Shown here: positions 23,240 to 33,200 of the stretch, piece by piece
Layout of the letters: each line of letters starts with the position of its first letter
How positions within the stretch are numbered: position 1 is the first letter of the stretch
NCBI GenBank assembly: GCA_028583605.1
Contig: CM053335.1
Location: 12,166,553-12,230,552 of the forward strand
Length of the DNA: 64,000 bases
Direction: 5' to 3'
Source of the DNA: Dastarcus helophoroides
Taxonomy: Eukaryota > Arthropoda > Insecta > Coleoptera > Bothrideridae
Position numbers and translations under genes: made by a program
Notes under the pieces: generated by a model
What the model was told of the DNA's origin: nothing
Database searches by the model: none
What the model saw: the letters and a program-made list of their open reading frames with translations, nothing else

Positions 23240-23576
23240 TCTGGATTTTGGATTCGTTGTGAATTGCTTAAAGCTTAGGCCAGCACTTAGGCCACCCTTT
23301 TCGAGTCCATTATGATATTCCCGCGATTGAGATGTCCTTGGTTCAGCCACCCAATCTAGTTGAGAAACTGATGAACTTCCCTTGAATGCGCCTCTCTCAA
23401 ACTGGCCACACTAGGCCAAAAGTCCCCCAGCGTGGATCCTCTGATTGATGATAGTGCCAGGCAGTGACTCATCACGTGCTCGACACTCTCATCTTCTTCT
23501 AAACATCCTCCGGAACTCGGGTCGTTTATAATTCCCATTCTGTGGAGGTGTTTGTTTAATCGACAGTGACCTGTCC
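23240..23576 (-). mobile_element. 5'-truncated non-LTR retrotransposon (LINE) tail
   Basis: A 337-bp insertion in satellite A flanked by 12-bp target-site duplications. On the minus strand it opens directly inside coding sequence (TGHCRLNKHLHRMGI, then CLEEDESVEHVMSHC) and runs to a TAG at 23353-23355, after REVHQFLN. This is the C-terminal cysteine/histidine region typical of R1/Jockey-type ORF2 proteins (GHC…LHRMGI…C…E…H…C). The first cysteine of the expected CxxC pair appears lost (SSGGC). About 115 bp of 3' UTR follow, without a poly(A) tail. Only the last ~75 codons survive from a protein of about 1,000 residues. Confidence 0.85.
23353..23576 (-). pseudogene. LINE ORF2 C-terminal fragment
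   Basis: The coding part of the LINE insertion. It has no start codon of its own because the 5' end was lost at insertion; the first ATG (complementary to 23536-23538) is internal. The fragment would encode the zinc-knuckle-like tail that follows the reverse transcriptase and RNase H domains. It cannot function alone. Confidence 0.8.
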
Positions 23577-24025
23577 AACAATAGCGAGTATTTTGTCCTC
23601 TAGAAAAAACAAAATAAAATAGTTTTCATCTAGTAAAACGACTTTTCATCTTGTTTTTTTTTTGTTCATTTCGAAATAGCAAAAGAGAACATTTAGAATA
23701 AAACCAATATTCTACCAAAGTGACTCTTTGTCTTTATTTTCTTTTTTGTCTCGAGAGATCAGTTTGGTCTTTGGAGGTGAACCAAATAGAAAAGTTTTGC
23801 TTTATTACAGTGACTTCCTTTTTCTTCTCTTGCCTCGAAAAAGTAAAATAAAGCAATTTGAATTCTAGTAGAAAAAAAATGGAAGCGTTTCCATTCTATT
23901 AAAATATTTGCCTTAGAGTATTTTGGTTGCTAAAAGAAGACCTAATAGGAAAAGTTTCTATTCTACACAAGTGACATTTCATCTTTGTTTATTGTTTTGG
24001 AAGAGCAGAGATAACATATGAAAAG

Positions 24026-24218
24026 ATATTTGATGAAATGGACTGGTCCTGGTTATCTTCAGAAATTAAAATACAAATCTTATCCCCTGAAACCAAAAAA
24101 GATTAAAAAACACAATAAAGGTTGATCTAAGACGTTTTGATAGCCAAGTGTGTTAGAGCAACTTTTGTTGTGTTTTCTAATCTTTCTTGGTTTCAGGGGA
24201 CAAGATTTGTATTTCAAT
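24026..24218. mobile_element. foldback retroposon, copy 3
   Basis: Third foldback of the family, inserted in satellite A. Left extension GAAATGGACTGGTCCTGG, arms at about 24056-24113 and 24163-24221 sharing CCCCTGAAACCAA and its complement. The core contains TTTTGATAGCCAAGTGTG, a decayed hairpin. ATATGAAAAG (24016-24025) and ATCTGGAAAG (24219-24228) look like target-site duplications, 8 of 10 identical, and the flanks rejoin into a normal satellite phrase. Confidence 0.75.
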
Positions 24219-24879
24219 ATCTGGAAAGAAACCAAATAAAAAGAAAGTTTGCTTCAAAATGACCCTACGTTTTGTTTATTCTTTTTTGTCATAAAAGAGT
24301 ATTTCATTCTCTAGGAGAATATCAAATAAGAACAATTCTCTACTAAAGTCATTATTTCTTCTTTTTCTTTATTGCTTTGGAACAACAAAAGCAAAGATTT
24401 TAACCTGTGAAAGAAAACCTATTTAATTTCTACTCTACTCAAGTGACTTTTCGTCCTTTCTTTAATAATTTGGAAGAGCAGAAGAAAATATCTACAAGGA
24501 GACCAAATCAGAAAAGTTTCTGCTCTGAAATGAATCTGTGTTTTGTTTATTTTTTGTCATGGAATAACAAAAGATTTGTGGTCTTTAGCAGCAAATAAAA
24601 TAATAAAGGTTTTTACTTTTATAAAATGACTGTTCTCTTCTTTCTTTTGTCTAGAAAACTCATTAAAGAGCATTTTATTCCCTGAAAGAAAACCAAATAA
24701 GAATAGTTCTCTATTAGAATAATTATTTTTCTTTTTTTCTCTATTGCCTTAGAACAGGGAAAACAAGGATTTTGATTTCTAAAATAAAACTAAACAGGAA
24801 AAGTTTCTACTCCACTGAAACGACCCTACGTTTGTTGCTTCTTTATTTTGGAGCAGCAAAAAAGAGCATCTGGAAGAGA

Positions 24880-25121
24880 ACCAAATGAGAAGAGCCTCTA
24901 CTCCGAAATGACTCTTCGTCTTGATTCTCTGCTATCGTGGGATATTAATATAGAGCACGTTCTCTCTCTGACAAAAAGCAACTACGTAAAACTTGCTAAA
25001 ACCAAATGAGAAGAGCCTCTACTCCGAAATGACTCTTCGTCTTGATTCTCTGCTATCGTGGGATATTAATATAGAGCACGTTCTCTCTCTGACAAAAAGC
25101 AACTACGTAAAACTTGCTAAA
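24880..25121. repeat. 121-bp perfect tandem duplication
   Basis: ACCAAATGAGAAGAGCCTCT begins at 24880 and 25001, and the 121-bp unit appears identical in both copies. Perfect identity among otherwise diverged monomers marks a very recent duplication, or an assembly artefact. Confidence 0.9.
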
Positions 25122-25310
25122 ATGATTGTCCTTTTTCTCTCTTATCTGTGACGAATGGAAAGAGCATTTTGTCTTCTGAAATGGAACCAAACAAAAAGAA
25201 TTATGCTCTATTCAAACAATTATTTCTCTTTTTTCTCTGCTGTTCCAAAACCAAAAAGGATTTTGCTCTCTACTAAATTATCTCTTTGCTTTGCATGAGA
25301 AAAGATTTTT

Positions 25311-25544
25311 CTTTCATGGGTTGACTTATATGGACCTTGCTCACTATTTTAGGTAGGAACAGAAATGTTTTGTGCACTTATAAAGTTGACCTAATTAATT
25401 ATTTTTCAATTAAAAAAAGACAATTTTTAATATAAAAAAATCATTTTTTAATTTAACAAAATGCATGGATGATCATTGGCTCTATTATTGTTTTAGAGTT
25501 TTTATTCTACTAATGCTGATATGTTGACTCTGTTTTTTTTCAAC
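25311..25544. other. AT-rich spacer between satellites A and B
   Basis: Runs of A and T, no repeat unit, no ORF. Nothing else seen. Confidence 0.5.
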
Positions 25545-26875
25545 TTAATGAGATAATTGTTGAAGTTCTTGGTTTTGGTTTTTTCTTCCTATTATGCTTC
25601 TCTTGCAAAGGCAAGAGAGGAATATTAGGAAGAACTTCCTTTTCCATTAGGTTAATATCCTGGTCCTCTCCCCTTCCTTAAGAAGAGCGTATAAGAATAT
25701 GTTTCCATTAGAGAAGGCTGGTTGGCCCTTGTACTTAATGAAAAAATCATTAAAGTTCTTGGTCCTTGTGTCCTCTTCTTATTATGCTTCTCTTGCAAAG
25801 GCAATAGAAGAATATTAGGAAGAACTTTCTTTTCTATTATGTTAATATCCTGGTCCTCCGCCCTTCCCCCTTCCTTAAGAAGAGCGTATAAGAATATCTT
25901 TCCATTAGAGAAGGCTGGGAGGCCCTTGCACTTAATCAGAAAATCGTTAAAGTTCTTGGTCCTTGTTTTCTCTTCTTAGTATGCTTCTCTTGCAAAGACA
26001 ATAGAAGAATATTAGGAAGAACTTTCTTTTCTATTATGTTAATATCCTGGTCCTCCCCCCTTCCCCCTTCCTTAAGAAGAGCGTATAAGAATATCTTTCC
26101 ATTAGAGAAGGCTGGGAGGCCCTTGCACTTAATGAGAAAATCGTTAAAGTTCTTGGTCCTTGTTTTCTCTTCTTATTATGCTTCTCTTGCAAAGACAATA
26201 GAAGAATATTAGGAAGAACTTTCTTTTCTATTATGTTAATATCCTGGTCCTCTCCCCTTCCTTAAGAAGAGCGTATAAGAATATCTTTGCATTAGAGAAG
26301 GCTGGGTGGCCCTTGCACTTAATGAGAAAATCGTTAAAGTTCTTGGTCCTTGTTTTCTCTTTTTATTATGTTTCTCTTGCAAAGGCAATAGAAGAATATT
26401 AGGAAGAACTTTCTTTTCTATTATGTTAATATCCTGGTCCTCCCTTCTTCCTTAAGAAGAGCGTATAAGAATATCTTTCCATTAGAGAAGGCTGGGAGGC
26501 CCTTGCACTTAATGAGAAAATCGTTAAAGTTCTTGGTCCTTGTTTTCTCTTCTTATTATGCTTCTCTTGCAAAGACAATAGAAGAATATTAGGAAGAACT
26601 TTCTTTTCTATTATGTTAATATCCTGGTCCTCTCCCCTTCCTTAAGAAGAGCGTATAAGAATATCTTTGCATTAGAGAAGGCTGGGTGGCCCTTGCGCTT
26701 AATGAGAAAATCGTTAAAGTTCTTGGTCCTTGTTTTCTCTTTTTATTATGCTTCTCTTGCAAAGGCAATAGAAGAATATTAGGAAGAACTTTCTTTTCTA
26801 TTATGTTAATATCCTGGTCCTCTCTCCTTTCTTAACAAGAGTGTATAAGAATATCTTTCTACTACAGGAGGCTGA
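25545..26875. repeat. satellite B: ~190-bp tandem repeat, 7 copies
   Basis: AAGTTCTTGGTCCTTG recurs at about 25564 (variant), 25752, 25950, 26146, 26337, 26531 and 26717, 186-198 bp apart. Units contain TATGTTAATATCCTGGTCCT and AAGAAGAGCGTATAAGAATA. Length varies through a pyrimidine-rich stretch (CCCCTTCCC). Inner copies are nearly identical; the first and last are diverged, as expected of an array maintained by unequal exchange. Confidence 0.95.
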
Positions 26876-28560
26876 TGGCTCTCGATTAATTAAAATCATT
26901 CGTGGTAAAAAAGATCATTCTTAATTTTCAGTCTTTTACCCGATCCATCGATTATAAATGAACTGTTTAGCTTCCCCAGATTGACAAAAACATCTACGTA
27001 GTTGTCTCACAGACGAGTGCAAATTTTTGCTGTTCGAACATCTGCATTTTTTGAAAAATGGCGAATAGATTTCCATAGCGCTTCTGTCGGGCAAACAAAC
27101 AATTAATCTTGCGCTCCATATTGCCGGCTTCAGCAAGACACCCCAAATTAGTGATGCCACATTAAATCCATAGCCATGCAAACACCATGTACTATCATCT
27201 GCGACCTCTCTAAGCCACCAGCTCTTATAACGACCCCTATAAGGTCCAATTTCCTCTAAGGGTGTAATATCGCTGTCCGAACGAATTAAACCTCGAACGC
27301 CGACCTATATCCTACCCAAACGCATGGGGCTTTGAATTTTAATGCTTCAACCCTCGAAGGGACCTTACACCGTCGGGATTTAGGGCTAAAATCGCCTAAG
27401 CATCTACGTGTTGGATGTTTGTTGGTCGGATTAACAGTGTCTATTGAGCGTGTTTTATTTCATTGTTGGTATTTGTTGTCTACTTTTGTTAGGTTGGCAA
27501 TGTGCAAGTAGTCCCTATTGTTCGCTATTTATTTTAGTAAGCTTGAATGGCATTCATAGTTTTTTTTTGTCGGATTATCGACAATTTAATCCGCCTTTTA
27601 TTTGCGCTTGCTCGTTTTAATCAAAGCTGGAAGAGAATCTTCAGTAACATCGGGAAAAATGGTTGGACTTATGGTCCTTCAAACTGACAATTTTCCCTAA
27701 TTTCATATGCATAGGTGATTGACATTTCCAACCGTTACTTTGTGGGCCACCGATGATGCAGTAATGCGAAACCTGGTCCGGTGTTACTAAATATTTATCG
27801 AAACATTTTGGAATTTTGAATAAGTGTTACGTTTTTATCGCTAATAAAGTTTAATAGTTATGAATATGTATAGGCAGCACATAAATAAAAAGAAAACCAT
27901 TTTCCTAGTTTGCACTTTATTATCTTTGCTTGTTTTAATGCCAGTGTAGAAAAAAGGTTACCTTATAATGAACTAAGCTGTAGCAGTGGAGTTACATGAA
28001 ATGAATAATAAATGTGAAAAAGGGTGCATTTTTGACACCAAAATTTGCAATTTTTGGTTATTTATTTTGGTTTATTTGCTTCGTTTAAATAAGAGCCAAA
28101 AAAAAGGAAATTTCAAACGCTCTTTCTTGCCTTAGAAACGATTTTTTAAAGCACTGTTTTGGACTTAGAAAGCTCCTGCCAACTATCTCTTAGGCTTTGA
28201 AAGGGCTCTTAAAAGAGCTTTTTTTGGGCTTGGAAAGTGCTCCTGCAAGCTCGTCCTTGTACGTATTTGGTTCAATAATGGCCGAACAGTTTCTCATGTA
28301 GCTTTGTTTTAAGTTTGAACCCTAGGGGGTATCGATTGATGATCCATCATGTGGGTGAAATGGGGTTAATGTCAAAATTTAAAATTTTTCTTTTATTGCA
28401 TTTGGCTTTCTCTGCTCTAATTAAAAAAAGTATTTATCTCGGATGTTCTTATAAATAAAAATGTTATTTACATTTGGTAGTTCTGCACCTAAGATAAAAA
28501 CGTCCGTAAAGCAATTACTATAATGAATACAGCAAATAAACAAAATTAACACCCCGATGT
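26876..28560. other. unique island, no gene recognised
   Basis: Non-repetitive DNA. A minus-strand ORF at 26936-27181 (81 codons) matches nothing I know. A less AT-rich tract at about 27200-27430 (for example CTCGAAGGGACCTTACACCG) has no long ORF. A short inverted repeat GCTCTT-AA-AAGAGC followed by T residues lies near 28208-28227; its context gives no reason to call a terminator or RNA. Confidence 0.45.
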
Positions 28561-28589
28561 AAATGGACAATGGAAAATAAGTGATAAAT

Positions 28590-28975
28590 TAAAACATAAT
28601 TTCCATACGTGGAATTCCTATTGTGGCCTGTCGGCGGAAGGGGGACGAGAGGGGGCAGTAGCCGTAAAAATCGCCCCCCAGGGCTCCGGACGAGTCACAA
28701 TAAATATTAATATTCGAGGTGTGAGACTTGCGAGCACGGCTTAGTGGAGACTTTACAGCCCGAACGCCCGGTCTCACCTGCCGCAATAAAACCATAAATA
28801 TTTGTACAGAATTAATGCTTTTTGTGTCGAAGAAACGTATTTATAATACATTACATTTATTGTGCTGTTCTATCAAAAGGTGTCGTATATCGAGAAGTGC
28901 GAATGCGGTGGATTTATTGCCCCCCACGTCAGAGGCCGCTTCATTAGAACGTTAATGACGCGATCGCTGAAACCG
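28590..28975. other. GC-richer unique island, candidate conserved non-coding element
   Basis: About 385 bp clearly richer in G+C than its surroundings (GGCGGAAGGGGGACGAGAGG; CGCCCCCCAGGGCTCCGGAC), interspersed with AT words such as CCATAAATATTTG, AATATTAATATT and TTTATTG. Overlapping short ORFs exist on both strands but share no recognisable domain. Unusual composition retained in a repeat-dominated region suggests constraint, possibly a regulatory element; no comparison was possible. Confidence 0.35.
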
Positions 28976-29440
28976 TTATTTCAGAAGCTTTGACATTAAA
29001 ACAAAAATACTCTTCATTCAGTTGAATATCGTTTTTTTACGAACAAATAATTAATCGACTGAAACACTGGACTGATTATCTTCAGTGTTCGTTGTATCTT
29101 TCTTAAAATGTAAAGATCTGTTAAGTAATCTAGAAAATTATTTTGATTGATTATTGACATTTGAGGTAGAAGCAGCTTTGCTTTAGAATATGAAATCCCT
29201 ATATTTAGATGAAAAGGCAGATGAACGACATTCTGTTAGGAGAAAACCACATATACTAACGCACAGACCAAGTGATTTGAACATTTATCGGATAGGGCAG
29301 ATTGCGAATATGATAAATGCTCGAATCCTTGGTCTTTGCCTTAGAACCTAGTCTTCTGGGACCTTCCTAGAGAACAACCACTTTGCTAAGCGTTTGTGGT
29401 TCAACTCTTGGCAGTTCGGCTACCTATGATTCACTACGCT
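28976..29440. other. unique AT-rich DNA, nothing seen
   Basis: No ORF, repeat or RNA structure stands out. Confidence 0.5.
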
Positions 29441-29850
29441 TATAGGGCTGCATTCTACTTGCATAAGCCACAAATATTTAACAAAAAACTAACAGCTCGC
29501 AAGTAAGATCTAGCGAAAAAGCAATCTTTCGTTTTTGTCAGATTTGCTTTTTCCTGAGACGCCTCTCGCTCTGGGAGTTTTGCAAACGACGGGGCAGATC
29601 GAGATAGTAGAAAGAATGCGCCAGATGGCACTCTCAATGAAGACAGTTGACATTTAAGGCGTTCCCGACATCCTATTTCAAACAAAAAACACAATTACAT
29701 AACAATGCCCTATCTACGCCTACTAACAGGGCAACGGTGTCCTTAACGCGGTCCGGCCAGATAGCATCTTCCATCAAAGAATCCGTATCTCGTTGTGAAG
29801 GCCGAAACGAACACCTGAGAGTAAAATATGCAACTTAAAGAAGCGGTTGA
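29441..29850. other. less AT-rich unique island with opposed short ORFs
   Basis: Minus ORF 29455-29694 (79 codons) and plus ORF 29647-29838 (63 codons) overlap and look unlike known proteins. Composition (AACGCGGTCCGGCCAGATAG) contrasts with the flanks. Could be an exon-like or regulatory remnant; I cannot decide. Confidence 0.3.
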
Positions 29851-30264
29851 TGTACTGAAAAGGAATCAGATATGTTTTAAGTCAATCTACCATTATTATA
29901 GCGTGAATTGATAGACAGGATTCTTAGTTTCTCCTTCCAGATATGCTTTATCATTTAGCGCTCTAGTAAAAACTCCGGCATTCAACAAAAGACCTCTTTA
30001 GATCGATTTTTAATTAAATGATTTTACTCGGCATCTGTGCTAAATACATGGGAAAACTACACTAATAGTAACATTCTAGTCCATTTGTTTGAATTGGTGA
30101 TTAGCAATGCTCAGAACTACTGAAGCACAGAACAAACACTTTGACGTACTAATCGATGATGTTGCAAGATGATTTTGTTGTTGCATATGTAAAAGTACCG
30201 GAACTTGGGCTAGGGGAGTTAAATTGGAAAGGATGCAGTTCCGAAGTTTCATATTTCAATGTAT
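29851..30264. other. unique AT-rich DNA, nothing seen
   Basis: No feature is visible before the satellite C array begins. Confidence 0.5.
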
Positions 30265-33200
30265 ATCAGTCTTTGCAGCTATGTCTTTATGACCAGTTCT
30301 CCTTGACCAAATCTATGTGGTCAGATTTCTAAGTCCAGGTCTCTATGACCTGAGATCTTTGACAACGTCTCTCTAACCTGGTTTCCGCAATCAAGTCTCT
30401 TTAACCAGATCTCTACGAGCAAGTCTCTTTAATCAGATCTCTTTAACCAGGTCTTTTTAATCAGGTCTCTCTAACAAGGTCTCTTTAACGAGGTCTCTTT
30501 AACCAGGTACCTTTGACGAATTCTTCTTGACACGGTCTCTATGATCAGGTCTCTATGATTAAATCTCCTTGACTAGGTCTTTATGAGCAAGTCTCTAAAA
30601 CCAAGTCTCTAAGACTAAGTGTCTAAGACTAAGTCTCTAAGACTAAGTCTCTAAGACTAAGTCTCTACGACCGAGTCTCTAAAACCAAGTCTCTAAGACT
30701 AAGTCTTCACGACCAAGTCTCTAAGGCCAAGTTTCTGTGATCAGATCTCTATGAAAAAGTCTTTCAAATAAAGTCTTTCTTTATAATCAGGTCTCTAGAA
30801 TAAGATCTCTAGAAGCTGATTTCTTAGACAAAGATTTTACAACCAGACCTTCAACATAAAGTTGCTAAGACAATGCCTTTATGACCTCAGATCTTCGGTG
30901 GGTGGTCTCTGTAATCAAGTCTCTTTGACTAGGTCTTTATGAGTAAATCTCTAAAATCAAGTCTTTAAGACTAAGTGTCTAAGACTAAGTCTCTAAGACT
31001 AAGTCTCTAAGACTAAGTCTCTACGATCGAGTCTCTAAAACCGAGTCTCTAAGACTAAGTCTTCACGACCAAGTCTCTAAGGCCAAGTTTCTATGATCAG
31101 ATCTCTACAAAAAGTCTTTAAAATGAGGTCTCTATATTTAGGTTCCTAGAACAAGATCTCTAGTAGCTGATTTCTTGGACAAAGATTTTACAACCAGATC
31201 TCTAACATGAAGTCGCTATGATAAGACCTATATGGCCCCTGACAAGGTTTTATTGATCTGGTTTCTGTAATCAAGTCCCTTTGACTAGATCTTTATAAGC
31301 AAGTCTCTAAAACCAAGTCTCTAAGACTAAGTCTTTAAGACCAAGTCTCTAAGACCAAATCTATAAGACCAAGTTTCTATGACCAAATTATTTTTTGAAA
31401 AAGTATTTCAAATGAGGTATCTCCTTATAATCAGGTTCCTAGAATAAATTCCCTAGAAGCTGATTTCTTTGACGAAGATTCTACCACCAGACCTTTAACA
31501 CAAAGTCGCTATGATAATGCCTATATGACCTGAGATCTTTGACAACGTCTATCTAACCTGGTTTCCGTAATCAAGTCTCTTTGACTAGATCTTCAGGAGC
31601 AAGTTTCTAAAGCCAAGTCTCTAAGACTAAGGCTCTAAGACTAAGTCTCTAAGACCAAGTCTCTAAGACTAAGCTAAGTCTCTAAGACTAAGTCTCTAAG
31701 ACCAAGTCTCTAAGACCTAGTTTTTATGACCAGATCTCTAGGGAAGTGTCATTTAAATGAGGTCTCTCTTTACAATTAGATTCCTACAACAAGATCTCTG
31801 GAAGCTAATTTCTTAGACAAAAATTTTATGGCCAGACCTCCAACATTAAGTCGCTATGATAACGCCTATATAACCTGAGATCTTTCACAAGGTCTCTTTG
31901 ATCTGATCTCTGTAATCAGGTCTCTTTAACCAGATCTTTGTGAGAAAATCTCTAAAACCAAATCTCTGAAAATAAGTCTTTAAGACTAAGCCTCTAAGAT
32001 CAAATTTTTAAGACCAAGTTTCTATGACCAGGTTTTTAGGAAAAAGTTTTTTAAATCAGGTATCTCTTTATAGTCAGGTTTCTAGAATAGGATTTCTAAA
32101 AGCTAATTTCTTCGACAAAAGTTTTACGACCAGACCTCTAACGTAGAGTCGCTATAATAATGCCTATACGACCTGCGATTTTGACAAGGTCTCTTCGATC
32201 TGGTCTCTGTAATCAAGTCTCTTTGACTAGGTCTTTATAAGTAATTTTCTATAACCAAGTCTCTAGGACTAAGTTTCTATGACCAGGTTCTTAGGAAAAA
32301 GTCTTTCAAATCAGGTATCTCTTTATAGTCAGGTTTCTAGAATAAGATTTCTAAAAGCTAATTTCTTAGACAAAAGTTCTGCGACCAGACCTCTAACGTA
32401 GAGTCGCTATAATAATGCCTACACGACCTGCGATCTTTGACAAGGTCTCTTCGATCTCGTCTCTGTAATCAAGTCCCTTTGACTAGGTCTTTATGAGCAA
32501 TTCTCTAAAACCAAGTCGCTAGGACTAAGTTTCTATGATCATGTTTTTAGGAAAAAGTCTTTCAAATCAGGTATCTCTTTAGAGTCAGGTTTCTAGAATA
32601 AGATTTCTAAAAGCTAATTTCTTGGACAAAAGTTCTACGACCAGATCTCTAACGTAGAGTCGCTATAATAATGCCTATGCAACCTGCGATCTTTGACAAG
32701 GTCTCTTCGATCTGGTCTCTGTAATCAAGTTCCATTGACTAGGTCTTTATGAGCAATTCTCTAAAACCAAGTCTTTAGAACTAAGTTTCTATGACCAGAT
32801 CTTTAAGAAAAAGTCTTTCAAATAAAGTATTTCTTTGTAATTAGGTTCCTAGCACAAGATCCCTACAAGCCGATTTCTTAGACAAAGATTTTACAACTAG
32901 ACTTCTAACATAAAATCGCTATGATAATGCCTATATGACCTGAGAGAGACAAAGTCTCTTCGATCTGGTGTCTTTGTAATCAAGTAAGTCTCTTTGACTA
33001 GGTCTTTATGAACAAGTTTCTAATACCAAGTCTCTAAAACTAAGTTTCCAAGACCAAGCCTCTAAAACCAAGATTCTATGACCAGATCTCTACAAAACAG
33101 TCTTTCAAATGAGGTCTCTATATTTAGGTTCCTAGAGCAAGATTTCTAGAAGCTGATTTCTTAGACAAAGATTCTACAACTAGACCTCTAACATAAAGTC

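Larger units (their letters stand above)
12770..25310. repeat. satellite A: degenerate ~85-90-bp monomer array
   Basis: About 12.5 kb of head-to-tail repeats. A typical monomer has a purine-rich half (AAACCAAATAAGAAGAG), a small dyad (AGAGT TTCT ACTCT), a block ACTAAAGTGACTTTTT, a pyrimidine-rich stretch and GGAACAGCAAAAG. Monomers differ greatly, but three successive sections have their own higher-order period. Many short ORFs on both strands repeat with the array and are not genes; they share Phe/Lys/Ser-rich low-complexity composition. The array is interrupted at 19172-19495, 23240-23576 and 24026-24218 by mobile elements. Boundaries are approximate because the monomers fade out. Confidence 0.92.

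Noticed and set aside
28200..28235. Intrinsic terminator-like hairpin (GCTCTT-AA-AAGAGC then T run)
   Set aside because: No transcription unit ends here, the genome is eukaryotic, and such short hairpins are expected by chance.
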